Shown piece after piece: positions 10,616 to 21,498 of a stretch of 64,000 bases of DNA. The position numbers and the translations under genes were made by a program. The DNA is taken from the NCBI GenBank assembly GCA_037892935.1, contig JAYXKI010000018.1, positions 868,001 through 932,000 of the forward strand. Reading direction: 5' to 3'. The stretch is from Phlebopus portentosus (taxonomy: Eukaryota; Basidiomycota; Agaricomycetes; Boletales; Boletinellaceae). Every line of letters starts with the position of its first letter. The first letter of the stretch is position 1. A model generated the notes under the pieces. That model made no database searches and was not told where the DNA came from. It worked only from the letters and a program-made list of their open reading frames with translations.

Positions 10616-11291
10616 CCCACCTCATAGCGGCTAAGAGGACTTACACAACTACGTCACAGTACATAGGAAAGGGGTCAGAGTCAAGGCCTGTTGGTACCCA
10701 GGTTGAACATCACAGATAATTATGGCCCAAAATCTGCCAGAAGGCAGCTAAGGGACTTATAACTGGCAAACGCAGAGATCCGTATACCCTTCCCAGGCAG
10801 GGACAGTAAGGGGCCTTGACATTATGTTAGGCGACAGCCTAACGCCCACATCACCGATGCCTACTAACTAAGAGACAACCTTAATAAGCAAGAGAACCCA
10901 GTCCCTCAGATAATCTAAGGGGTGAGCATTGATATAGAGGCAAAGCGAGTGTATAGCTGGAGATCTAACAAATGTTGAGGCAAGGGGCCTCTACAGGAAG
11001 ACTAGCTACCTATATACCCTATGAGCCTGGGAAAAGACTACCAACTAAGGAAATGAGTGTGATGTCATAGGGTTCAGAGTTAGGTCATGTGGTCCGACAG
11101 ATCGGAGAAAGCATAGAGGAACGTCAGAGTGGAGTAATAGGGAATGACTAATGAACTAACTAAGAGACCATGTGACATCGGAGTGAACGGAGAAGATTAA
11201 AGAATGTTTGGACAGGTATAGATAACGACGATAAAAGAAAGAAAAAGGAAAAAGAAAAGGAAATTGAATATACATGCGCATGACCCTTACA
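10616..11291. other. Unassigned sequence between family C LTR and copia E1
   Basis: There is no ORF of note. Repeated ctaagagac and aagggg words and an A/G-rich end (aaagaaaaaggaaaaagaaaagg) resemble LTR or leader sequence of another element. I cannot assign it. Confidence 0.4.
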
Positions 11292-14258
11292 GGCAACTTT
11301 TGATTTTCTCAGCAACCGCTAATCCAATCTGGATGCTCTTTGGTGTGCATATGGCCCTCATACCTGTGCATACTTCCACCAAGTTTCAGTTTGAGCAGTC
11401 ATGGTTTAACTGTGCTGTGAGCTGTTCTTGTGCTAATAAAAATTGTCAATTGCTGTCAATCTGCTGATCCGATTCGTGTGCTCTTTGCACCGTTCAATTC
11501 CGCTCGTCGTCCTCTATCTGTGTGCCAATTTGCACACTGTTCTGCCTATTTGTTCCCTCTCTGAACTGCATTTTGTGTCTGGCAGCTCTAGTGTTAATTG
11601 ATGTGTGACTCCATCACTGTTGTTGGATCAGCCTAGCCTACAGACTGTGAAGCTTGCCTGCCTGGCCTTAGTTTGCTGGTTGTAGTCACTCTTTGAGTAT
11701 CTACTTAAGCCTAGAGCCTCTCTCAGTTAGCGGTGCCTGCGGGGTCTTAGCAGACTAACAGACCAGCACTGTCTTGTAGCAAATCTGTGTATACTTTAGT
11801 GACTGTAGAAGACTGCACTGGTTGGCATTGATCTGTTACCTCCAGGCATAAATTTGTTAGCGCTCTCTCTCTCATTGCTCCCTCACTGCTTATTTCTTCT
11901 AAGCATCATCTGTCCACTCTCATCCACACCTCATTTTAACTATCATGTCTGATCCTGTCACCTCTGAGACGCTAAACACTATCACCAAGCTCAATGATAG
12001 CAATTACTCTGTCTAGAAGCATGATATGCGTGCTGCACTTCAAGTCAAGAAGTTGTGGCACCTGACCTCTGGTCAGGAAGCTAAGCCTAGTGCTCCAGCA
12101 GAGGCTGTCCAGCTCTGGGAAGAGAAGGCTGAGCAAGCTGCAGGCCTGATCTATCAGAGAATTGAGCATAGCATGCAGGTTATGGTACAGGACTACATGG
12201 ATGATCCAGTCAAGATGTGGACTGAGCTCTAGAAGATTAATGAGCAGGACAACCCAGCTGTGCACTTTAATGCCTATGATGAGTTCTTCAACATCATCAA
12301 GAAGGAAGATGAGTCTCTCACCAATCTAATGAGCAGGGTTGAGCTAGCACTCTAACACCCTCAAACTTGAGGAGTTTGAGAATGAGCTTGCATGTGCATG
12401 TCTGATTTGTGCTCTTCCTGAGGACTATGCTTCCTTTCACTCTGCAGTGCTCCTTATGAAGGAATTCAAGTAGAATAACCTTAAGGAGGCATTTGCCCAA
12501 GAGCAGCAGAACTGTCAAGAGCACATTCAGCTTCAGCCCCAGACCATGTTCACATCCACTAGTAGTGCTGTAAAGCCCATCTCCTCTCAAGGTGTCACTT
12601 GCACCTTCTGTGATATTCCTAAGCACACAGAGGAGAACTGCTATATGAAGCAGGCAGCCTTTAAGGATGCACATGTCAGAGCTAAGAGGAACAGGGAAGA
12701 GAAGAGGAGGAAGGGCAGGAAGGGCCAGAAAGTCCATATTGCTCAACAAGATGAATCTGCTGAATCTGCTGAATCTGCTGGCAATGCAAGTGCTCTTGAC
12801 TACACCAATCCCCATTCACCTCTTATCCTAGATGCAGGAACTGACTGGATTGCTGACACAGGTGCCACTTGCCACATGACTCCACATTGTCATTGGTTCA
12901 CCAAATACTCAACAAACTACACCCCTATTCATTTAGCCAACAACCAAGTTATTTATTCAGTTAGCATTGGCACAGTGTGCTTTCAGCCTGTAGTTGGTGG
13001 CAAATCTAGACAGTTACTTGAATTTGAGCATGTACTTCATGTTCCTGATCTTAGAACAATCTCCTCTCAGTTCTGTATTTGACTCGTTCCAAATCATATG
13101 TTATCACCATTTACCATAACAAGATGCTTTTCCATTATCATGGAACAGTTCTTTTCACTGCAAACATCACCTCTAACAATGTAGCAACTCTCAATGGCCA
13201 CATTGTCCCTACTATTGCTTATGCTGCATTCACCAGCACCTGTCCACTTGACACTACACTTTGGCACAGACACTTTGCACATCTCAATCATGGTGATGTA
13301 AACAGGTTGATGACTGAGGAGCTAGTCAAGGGAATAGTTGTCAAGTCCAAGAGTACTCTAGATCCTATCTGTGAACCTTGTATTGCTGGCAAGCAGCACA
13401 GGTCTAATGTCTCCAAACTTGCATCTCACAGAGCTTCTGGTCTCCTCCAATTAGTTCACTCTGATGTTCATGGTCTATTGCCTGTTCAATTTAGACATAG
13501 CTTTAAATATTGGATCACCTTCATTGATGATTATAGCTGCTACTGGGCTGTTCTCCCATTGAAGAAGAAGAGTGATGCATTTGCTGCCTTCAAGCAATTT
13601 AAGGCCTATGCAGAGAACCAGTTAGGAGTGAAGATCAAAGCCACTCATGATGATAAAGGTGGAGAGTATGTGTCTAAGGAATGGGACCAGTTCTGTATTA
13701 CTGCAGGCATCCACAGACAGCACACTATTAGAGATGAACCTCATCAGAATGGTGTTGCAGAGCATGCTAACAGGACACTTGCAGAGGGCATTACTACTAT
13801 GCTTAATGAAGCACACCTGCTCTCTAGCTTCTGGTGGGATGCAGTGGCAGCATTTGTACATGTACACAACCGCTCTCCCACCTCTGCTGTGTCTGCCAGT
13901 ACACCCTATGAGCTCTGGTTCCAGTCAAAGCCAGATGTCTCTCACTTGCGTGTATTTGGATGCACCTCTTATGTACTTGTGAAGAAAGATCAACATAAGC
14001 AGCTGCAGTCCCATACACAGAAATGTGTGTTCCTAGGCTACCCCTCTAACTATAAAGGCTGGTTGTTCTGAAATCCATATACCAGGAAGAAAGTCATTAG
14101 TGACTCTGCTCAATTTGATGAGAGAGTCTTTTCTGGTACATCTAGAAACCTAGTTGACTTGAGGGTGAATGTACCTACACAGACAAAAGACCTGCCAGAA
14201 CAGGGGGGAGTAGAGGATGCTATTGATGTTCTGCCAGCTCCTCCTCCACCACCTGCTC
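11292..14258 (+). pseudogene. Copia copy E1, first part: leader, gag, protease, integrase (decayed)
   Basis: The segment aligns throughout with the fuller copia at 14259-20511, starting abruptly in the leader at about 11292. The Gag ATG is at 11945, but a TGG to TAG stop follows within 30 codons, with more stops and small deletions in gag. Recognisable pieces are the zinc knuckle CTFCDIPKHTEENC, the protease DTGATCHM, the integrase HHCC region and the D,D,E core (DDKGGEY; NGVAEHANR). Most differences are CG to TG or CA. The copy is interrupted at 14258 by E2 and resumes at 20512. Confidence 0.88.
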
Positions 14259-14510
14259 TGTTAGAAGTGTGATTCTGACACTCTTAGTATTTTGTAGTTT
14301 ATTGTTCTGTTTATATTCTTCCTTATGTCCGCTTTCTTGATCATGTGACGCTTATGTAATCTCCTGTAAAAGCGGCACAGTCCATTAGTGAGTACTCTAC
14401 ATCAAGTGTACTCACCACTGGACTCAGGTATGTAGTTAGACTGCTAATAAACATCAAGTGTACTCACCACTGGACTCAGTGGTCCCTTGCTGGATTTGTA
14501 TGATCAAACA
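14259..14510 (+). repeat. 5' LTR of copia E2 (252 bp)
   Basis: It begins TGTTAGAAGTG and ends GATCAAACA. It contains two copies of catcaagtgtactcaccact spaced about 55 bp apart. It is nearly identical to 20260-20511. Confidence 0.92.
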
Positions 14511-14527
14511 GGTTATGAGCCTTGAGC
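14511..14527 (+). promoter_or_regulatory. Primer binding site of copia E2 (initiator tRNA-Met half molecule)
   Basis: GGTTATGAGCCTTGAGC follows the LTR with no spacer. It is complementary to the anticodon arm of fungal initiator tRNA-Met (GGCUCAUAACC). Drosophila copia and yeast Ty5 are known to prime from that internal tRNA fragment. The same site follows the LTRs of E3 and E5. Confidence 0.75.
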
Positions 14528-15695
14528 TCTAGCTGTCTGCACTGCCGCATTTTTGAGTTTTTGGGTTTGGAGAGCTGCTGCTGTTGTTAGAGAAGCTTTT
14601 GGTGTTCTGGACTGGCCTTTTGGTGTGTTCCTAGTGTTCCCATCATCCTCTGCACCCTTCTGTGCAGTTTCCACAGTCCCAGAGCCCTCTGCCTTCTTCT
14701 TTGGCCTTTATTAGTGCCAAATCTCCCTAAAACTCCGCCACTTGATTGCTCCACAACCGTCCAGCCGTTTTCGACGCCCTTTGGCACGTTTACTCGGCCC
14801 ATATAGGCCTACTGTCCTGCCGAGTTTCAGCCTGATCCGTTGCGATTTGACACCGCTATAGCCCTATCACTTTTGGCTATTTTCGAAGTTGCATTGCCTA
14901 TCCCGGGTGAACTGCTGATCCGTTTCTCACGAAATTTGGCACGTCTATTCGGCCTATTTCCACGTCTCCTGTCGCATAGTTTCAGCCAAATCGGTCAAGA
15001 ACTCGCCGACTTATTGAAGGATCTTTATTTTGCACCCCATTTTGGCAACTTTCGATTTTCTCGGCAACCGCTGATCCGATCCGGACGCCATTTGGTGTGC
15101 ATACGGCTATCATACCTGTGCATACTTCCACCAAGTTTCAGCTTGAGCGGCCGCGGTTTAACTGCGCTGTGGGCTATTCTTGTGCCGACGGAAATTGTCG
15201 ATTGCTGCCGATCCGCTGATCCGATCCGCGTGCTCTTTGCACCGTTCAATTCCGCTCGTCGTCCTCTATTTGCGTGCCAATTTGCACACCGTTCCGCCCA
15301 TCCGTTCCCTCTCTGTGCTGCATTTTGTGTCTGGCAGCTCTGGTGTTAATTAGTGTGTGGCTCCACACTGTTGTTGGATCAGCCTAGCCTACAGACTGTG
15401 AAGCTTGCCTGCCTGGCCTTAGTTCGCTGGTTGTAGTCACTCTTTGAGTGTCTACTTAAGCCTAGAGCCTCTCTCAGTTAGCGGTGCCTGCGGGGTCTTA
15501 GTAGACCAACAGACCAGCACTGTCTTGCGGCAAATCTGTGTATACTTCAGTGACTGTAGAAGACTGCACTGGTTGGCATTGATCTGTCACCTCCAGGCAT
15601 AAATTTGTTAGCGCTCTCTCCCTCATTGCTCCCTCACTGCTTATTTCTTCTAAGCATCATCTGTCCACTCTCATCCACACCTCATTTCAACTATC
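14528..15695 (+). other. Long untranslated leader of copia E2
   Basis: About 1.17 kb separates primer site and Gag ATG, and the same leader is present in E3 and, decayed, in E1 and E5. A 169-codon frame (14840-15349) is open in E2 and E3. Its differences look mostly replacement and it is not kept in the older copies, so I do not call it a gene. Confidence 0.55.
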
Positions 15696-18600
15696 ATGTC
15701 TGATCCTGTCACCTCTGAGATGCTATCTACTATCACCAAGCTCAATGACAGCAATTACTCTGTCTGGAAGCATGATATGCGTGCTGCACTTCAAGTCAAG
15801 AAGTTGTGGCACCTGACCTCTGGTCAGGAAGCTAAGCCTAGTGCTCCAGCAGAGGCTGTCCAGCTCTGGGAAGAGAAGGCTGAGCAAGCTGCAGGCCTGA
15901 TCTATCAGAGAATTGAGCATAGCATGCAGGTTATGGTACAGGACTACATAGATGATCCAGTCAAGATGTGGACTGAGCTTCAGAAGATCAATGAGCAGGA
16001 CAACCCAGCTACGCGCTTTAATGCCTATGATGAGTTCTTTAACATCACCAAGAAGGAAGATGAGTCCCTCACCAATCTGGTGAGCAGGGTTGAGCTAGCA
16101 CTGCACAAGATCAGAAGCACTCGTTCTAGCACCCTCAAACTTGAGGAGTTTGAGAATGAGCTTGCATGTGCATGTCTGATTCGTGCTCTTCCTGAGGACT
16201 ATGCTTCCTTTCGCTCTGCAGTGCTCCTTATGAAGGAATTCAAGTGGAATAACCTTAAGGAGGCATTTGCCCAAGAGCAGCAGAACCGTCAAGAGCGCAT
16301 TCAGCTTCAGCCCCAGGCCATGTTCACATCCACTAGTAGTGCTGTAAAGCCTATCTCCTCTCAAGGTGTCACTTGCACCTTCTGTGGTATTCCTAAGCAC
16401 ACAGAGGAGAACTGCTATATGAAGCAGGCAGCTTCTAAGGATGCACATGTCAGGGCTAAGAAGAACAGGGAAGAGAAGAGGAGGAAGGGCAGGAAGGGCC
16501 AGAAGGCCCATGTTGCTCAACAAGATGAATCTGCTGAATCTGCTGAATCTGCTGGCAATGCAAGTGCTCTTGACTACACCAATCCCCATTCACCTCTTAT
16601 CCCAGATGCAGGAACTGACTGGATTGCTGACACAGGTGCCACTTGCCACATGACTCCACATCATCATTGGTTCACCAAATACTCAACAAATCACACCTCT
16701 ATTCATTTAGCCAACAACCAAGTTATTTATTCAGTTGGCATTGGCACAGTGCGCTTTCAGCCTGTAGTTGGTGGCAAACCTGGACAGTTACTTGAATTTG
16801 AGTGTGTACTTCATGTTCCTGATCTCAGAAACAATCTCCTCTCAGTCCTGTATTTGACTCGTTCCAAATCATATGTTGTCACCATTCACCATAACAAGAT
16901 GCTTTTCCATCGTCATGGAACAGTTCTTTTCACTGCAAACATCACCTCTTACAATGCAGCAACTCTCAATGGCCATATTGTCCCTACCATTGCTTATGCT
17001 GCATTCACCAGCACCTGTCCACTTGACACTACACTTTGGCACAGGCGCTTTGCACATCTCAATCATGGTGATGTAAACAGGTTGATGACTGAGGAGCTAG
17101 TCAAAGGAATGGTTGTCAAATCCAAGAGCACTCCAGATCCTATCTGTGAACCTTGCATTGCTGGCAAGCAGCACAGGTCTAATGTCTCCAAACTTGCATC
17201 TCACAGAGCTTCTGGTCTCCTCCAATTGGTTCACTCTGATGTTCATGGTCCATTGCCTGTCCAATCTAGACATGGCTTTAAATATTGGATCACCTTCATT
17301 GATGATTACAGCCGCTACTGGGCTGTTCTCCCATTGAAGAAGAAGAGTGATGCATTTGCTGCTTTCAAGCAATTTAAGGCCTATGCAGAGAACCAGTTAG
17401 GAGTGAAGATCAAAGCCACTCGTGATGATAAAGGTGGAGAATATGTGTCTAAGGAATGGGACCAGTTCTGTATTACTGCAGGCATCCACAGACAGCACAC
17501 TATTAGAGATGAACCTCATCAGAATGGTGTTGCAGAGCGTACTAACAGGACACTTGCAGAGGGCATTACTACTATGCTTAATGAAGCACACCTGCCCTCT
17601 AGCTTCTGGTGGGATGCAGTGGCAGCATTTGTACATGTACACAACCGCTCTCCCACCTCTGCTGTGTCTACCAGTACACCCTATGAGCTCTGGTTCCAGT
17701 CAAAGCCAGATGTCTCTCACTTGCGTGTATTTGGATGCACCACCTATGTGCTTGTGAAGAAAGATCAACACAAGCAGCTGCAGTCCCACACACAGAAATG
17801 TGTGTTCCTAGGCTATCCCTCTAACTATAAAGGCTGGTTGTTCTGGAATCCACTTACCAGGAAGGAAGTCATTAGTGACTCTGCTCAATTTGATGAGAGA
17901 GTCTTCCCTGGTACATCTAGAAACCCAGTTGACTTGAGGGTGAATATGCCTACACAGACAGAAGACCTGCCAGAACAGGGGGGGGGGAGTAGAGGATGCT
18001 ATTGATGTTCTGCCAGCTCCTCCTTCACCACCTGCTCCTATGCATCCAGCAGATCCTCCTATGCCTACACCTACACCTACACCTAGTCCTCTACCTAATC
18101 CATCACCTAGTCCTCCTTCACACAGTCCCCTACATCATCCTCCTTCACCAGCCACTCATCCACCAAAGCGTGAACACACTACTTCACCACTGCTATCTGA
18201 GCAGGCCTCAAAGAAACAAAGGCCTGCTTCTCCCTGGTGGCCAGATCCAATGTGGAGACCTATTAGACGTCATACCACTGGCTGGTGGGATGTGGACTAT
18301 GTTGGACAGCGCCTTCCCAGACGTGTGCCAGGCTCCCCTATTCCACCACAGCGCTTCAACTTCAACTCAGCAGAGCCAACTGTATCTGACACTGTACCTG
18401 ATACTGCTTCTGATACTGACTCTGCAGCTCAGCCAGATGTTGTAGAGCAGCCAGAGCAGGATGTTGAGATGGACAGTGACTCACCTGATGAACTGGACAT
18501 CATGTCAGAAGAGGAGTTGCAAGCTGAAGCACTGATGTTTGCTGGCCTAATGGATTTTGGTGCTAATGCAGGACTAGAGGACATCTATCTGTCTTATGAA

Positions 18601-18930
18601 GATGCTCTGGAATATGCATTCCAGTTATCTAATTGCGCTGAGCATGTGTTCTCTGCACAAGATGTGCAACACATCAGTCCTGAACCCTATCAGTGGAAGG
18701 ACATCAAAGGACGTCCTGATGCAGACCTCTGGGAGAAAGCAGCCATGGAGGAATTTATCAGTCTGATTGAGAATGGCACATTTGAACCAGTCAGACTACC
18801 TCCTGGCAGAAAGCCCATTGGATGCAGATGGGTGTTCAAGCTCAAGCGCAAGGCAGATGGATCTGTAGACAGGTACAAGGCAAGGCTGGTAGCCAAGGGC
18901 TTCTCTCAGCAACCAGGTCTTGAATTCTCT
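15696..18930 (+). pseudogene. Copia E2 Gag-protease-integrase-linker, frame broken by G-run
   Basis: Gag starts MSDPVTSEMLSTITKLNDSN. The zinc knuckle CTFCGIPKHTEENC lies near residue 230 and the protease DWIADTGATCHM near residue 310. Integrase has an HHCC finger (HRRFAHLNHGDVNRL ... CEPC) and the core D (HSDVHG), D (RDDKGGEY) and E (NGVAERTNR). A Pro-rich linker of PTPTPS repeats follows, then the start of reverse transcriptase (WVFKLKRKADG, YKARLVAKGF). At 17978-17987 there are ten Gs where E1 and E3 have six, a +4 change that stops the main frame at 18005. The remainder is open in another frame up to UAG 18931-18933. Confidence 0.9.
17977..17990 (+). other. Internal polypurine tract of copia (expanded here)
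   Basis: The motif AGGGGGGAGT occurs twice in the element: here at the end of the integrase region and immediately before the 3' LTR. A second internal tract in the integrase region is known in Ty1, and a central tract is known in lentiviruses. In E2 it has grown from six to ten Gs. Confidence 0.45.
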
Positions 18931-18933
18931 TAG

Positions 18934-20232
18934 GTGTTTGCCCCTACAGCCAAGTGGGCTGCACTTAGAGCCATCCTGGCATTAGCTGCATTTGAAGACC
19001 TTGAGCTGTATAGTGTTGATATCTCTACTGCTTTCCTCAATGGTGAGATGGAGCATGATGTCTACATGACCCAGCCTGAAGGATTTGAGGACTACTTTGG
19101 CCCTGGATTTGTTCTCAAGCTGATCAAGTCAATTTATGGCCTTAAGCAGGCTGGCCACCAATGGCACAAGAAGCTTGATTCAGTGATGAAGAGCATGGGC
19201 TTCAAGTTAGTGCGCTGTGATTACAGCATTTGGGTGTACAGCAGAGATGAAGTGCATATCATCATTCCAGTCTATGTTGATGACATGACCATTGCTGTAA
19301 AGTCTAAGCAGCAGTATGAGTCTGTCAGAGATGAACTGGCCAAGCACTTTAAACTGCATGAGTTGGGCCCAACCTCATTCCTGCTAGGAGTCCATATTCA
19401 GAGAGACCGCTCCAAGCACTCTATCAGTCTGTCACAGAGACAGTATATTATTGATGTGCTAGAGCGCTTCAGCATGAGCAACTGTGGCACTGTTACTACT
19501 CCTCTCCCTGAGCAGAAGCTCAGCAAGGACATGGCTCCTAAGACCCCTGCAGAAACTGAATACATGAAGCAGGTGCCCTACAAGCAATTGGTTGGTGCAC
19601 TCATGTATTTAGCTATTGCTACTAGGCCAGATATTGCCTATGCAGTTGGTGTCTTGGGACGCTTCAGTTCTAATCCTGGTCCAGCTCATTGGAAGGCAGC
19701 AAAGCATCTATGTCGCTATTTGAAGGGTACAAAGGATTTCAGGTTGACTTATGCACCTGATCCTAAGCTGTTCACTACCTTCTGTGATGCTGACCATGGA
19801 GGAAATGAGGATAACAGACGGTCCACAAGTGGGATGGTTGTCAAGATGGGAACTGGTGCTATCAGCTGGGCTAGCAAGTTGCAGCCCTTTGTGACTCTAT
19901 CCACCACTGAAGCAGAATATATTGCTGCTGTTAGTGCAGGACAAGAGATTATGTGGCTGAGAAATCTCTTTACAGAGTTTGGCTACAAGTTTGATGCACC
20001 CTCTTCCCTGTACATTGATAACCAGTCTGCTCTGTCTGTGGCAAACAATCCTGAGCATCATGGACGCATGAAACACCTAGATCTGCGCTTCTACTGGTTG
20101 AGAGATGTTGTAGAGGCTGGTCATATCAAAGTGCATTACTTGCCCACTCAGACCATGCCAGCAGACATTATGACCAAAGCACTAAGCAGAGTAAAGGTGC
20201 AGGAGATGTGTAAGATGCTGGGATTATGTTGA
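18934..20232 (+). CDS. Copia E2 reverse transcriptase-RNase H (432 codons)
   Basis: The frame is open directly after UAG 18931-18933. Reverse transcriptase motifs are VFAPTAKWAALR, STAFLNGEM, SIYGLKQAGHQWHKKLD and the catalytic YVDD in PVYVDDMTIAV. RNase H follows with FCDADHGG, STTEAEYIAA, IDNQSALSVANNPEHHGRMKH and a C-terminal TQTMPADIMTKALS. These are standard copia motifs over their usual length. It would be made only if the UAG is read through, or as a free-standing protein with no obvious start. E3 carries the same region with one extra stop. Confidence 0.88.
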   Translation: MFAPTAKWAALRAILALAAFEDLELYSVDISTAFLNGEMEHDVYMTQPEGFEDYFGPGFVLKLIKSIYGLKQAGHQWHKKLDSVMKSMGFKLVRCDYSIWVYSRDEVHIIIPVYVDDMTIAVKSKQQYESVRDELAKHFKLHELGPTSFLLGVHIQRDRSKHSISLSQRQYIIDVLERFSMSNCGTVTTPLPEQKLSKDMAPKTPAETEYMKQVPYKQLVGALMYLAIATRPDIAYAVGVLGRFSSNPGPAHWKAAKHLCRYLKGTKDFRLTYAPDPKLFTTFCDADHGGNEDNRRSTSGMVVKMGTGAISWASKLQPFVTLSTTEAEYIAAVSAGQEIMWLRNLFTEFGYKFDAPSSLYIDNQSALSVANNPEHHGRMKHLDLRFYWLRDVVEAGHIKVHYLPTQTMPADIMTKALSRVKVQEMCKMLGLC

Positions 20233-20250
20233 AGGAAGAAGTGTCAGATC

Positions 20251-20259
20251 AGGGGGGAG
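20251..20259 (+). other. Polypurine tract of copia E2
   Basis: AGGGGGGAG directly precedes the 3' LTR. Confidence 0.8.
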
Positions 20260-20511
20260 TGTTAGAAGTGTGATTCTGACACTCTTAGTATTTTGTAGTT
20301 TATTGTTCTGTTTATATTCTTCCTTATGTCCGCTTTCTTGATCATGTGATGCTTATATAATCTCCTATAAAAGCGGCACAGTCCATTAGTGAGTACTCTA
20401 CATCAAGTGTACTCACCACTAGACTCAGGTATGTAGTTAGACTGCTAATATACATCAAGTGTACTCACCACTGGACTCAGTGGTCCCTTGCTGGATTTGT
20501 GTGATCAAACA
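20260..20511 (+). repeat. 3' LTR of copia E2 (252 bp)
   Basis: It has the same ends as 14259-14510 (TGTTAGAAG ... CAAACA). About six differences, mostly transitions, accumulated after insertion. Confidence 0.92.
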
Positions 20512-21022
20512 TGCTCCTATGCATCCAGCAGATCCTCCTATGCCTACACCTACACCTACACCTAGTCCTCCACCTAATTCACCACCTAGTCCTCCTTTAC
20601 ACAGTCCCCCACATCATCCTCCTTCATCAGCCACTTATCCACCAAAGTGTGAACACACTACTTTACCACTGTTATCTGAGCAGGCCTCAAAGAAACAAAG
20701 GCCTGCTTCTCCCTGGTGGCCAGATCCAATGTGGAGACCTATTAGATGTCATACCACTGGCTGGTGGGATGTGGACTATGTTGGACAGCACCTTCCCAGA
20801 CGTGTGTCAGGCTCCCCTATTCCACCACAGCACTTCAACTTCAACTTAGCAGAGCCAACTGTATCTGACACTGCACCTGACACTGCTTCTGATACTGACT
20901 CTGCAGCTCAGCCAGATGTTGTAGAGCAACCAGAGCAGGATATTGAGATGGATAGTGACTCACCTGATGAACTGGATATCATGTCAGAAGAGGAGTTGCA
21001 AGCTAAAGCACTGATGTTTGCT
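20512..21022 (+). pseudogene. Copia copy E1, second part: linker before reverse transcriptase
   Basis: It continues E1 after the E2 insertion: MHPADPPMPTPTP, SKKQRPASPWWPDPM, SEEELQAKALMFA. Similarity to E2 ends at about 21022, where E1 is cut and joined to an A-like integrase remnant on the other strand. Reverse transcriptase of E1 is missing. Confidence 0.85.
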
Positions 21023-21130
21023 TGTGGCCTAGATCATCATACACTTGCTTTACGAGGTTCCATCTGTATTCCAGTTCGATTACAACTTGATGTCATCTAT
21101 TTTGCACTTTCTTCCACAAACAATCATCTC

Positions 21131-21345
21131 TAGTGAAGAAATTGTTAGGATTATGTAATCCTCAGCTTACTCAGACTATGAGTTATTCCCTGCTTAGTAG
21201 CAATATGGACCCTGAACTCATAGGCTGGTAATGCCAATCTAAAGTGATTAACCTGGTTAGATAGCTTAGTAGTGAAAGCATCTGGTATATACTCAGGAGA
21301 TCCCAGGTTCAATCCCTAGTCTGGCCAGTCACCTGTTTTCAACTC
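21131..21345 (+). mobile_element. Small (about 215 bp) insertion carrying a tRNA-like sequence
   Basis: It interrupts the A-like integrase remnant between codons that are adjacent in family A. A possible short target duplication (ctct) flanks it. It could be a SINE, although the tRNA-like part sits near its 3' end rather than at the 5' end. Boundaries are approximate. Confidence 0.45.
21255..21327 (+). tRNA. tRNA-like sequence, probably degenerate (anticodon position TAT)
   Basis: The 73 nt fold by canonical numbering into a cloverleaf: acceptor GGTTAGA/TCTGGCC with two G-U pairs, D stem GCTT/AAGC, anticodon stem TCTGG/TCAGG, 5-nt variable loop and T stem CCAGG/CCTAG with one mismatch. The B box GGTTCAATCCC is intact and the A box (TAGCTTAGTAGTG) is close to consensus. 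A TTTT terminator lies at 21336. The anticodon loop TATATAC lacks the universal U33, so this is more likely a pseudo-tRNA or SINE part than a working tRNA. Confidence 0.5.
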
Positions 21346-21498
21346 TTAATAGAAATTGGCCATGTACCTGATCAGCACTGCATAGCTATGATTGTCTAAT
21401 TGGTCTGGTCACTTTTAGCTGATCAAGAAGTTCTTGACATCATCCAAGTAAGCATCTTTTGGGTTAGCTTTCTTAGGGCTGGGAAACAAGGTCAACGT

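Larger units (their letters stand above)
14259..20511 (+). mobile_element. Ty1/copia element E2, full length, nested in E1
   Basis: It has 252-bp LTRs at both ends and the order gag, protease, integrase, reverse transcriptase, RNase H, which is diagnostic for Ty1/copia. Flanking bases 14254-14258 and 20512-20516 are both TGCTC, a 5-bp target duplication, and E1 resumes on the right exactly where it stopped. The LTRs differ at about six positions. It is probably inactive: a G-run expansion breaks the frame near 17978 and UAG lies at 18931. Confidence 0.93.
21023..21498 (-). pseudogene. A-like Ty3 pol remnant, left part (integrase finger), interrupted
   Basis: Read on the minus strand, 21498-21346 gives LTLFPSPKKA, YLDDVKNFL and VLIRYMANF, and 21130-21023 gives LWKKVQN, HQVVIE, WNLVKQVYDDLGHK. 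These match family A at about 57130-57400 with scattered stops. The reading frame runs straight into 35990 once the B element and one ACGT are removed. This shows that 21023-21498 and 35990-37268 were one piece. Confidence 0.8.

Noticed and set aside
14840..15349. 169-codon ORF in the copia leader, also open in E3 (43569-44078)
   Set aside because: The differences between the two copies look mostly replacement, the frame is broken in the older copies, and the composition is odd. It is probably chance in a GC-biased leader.
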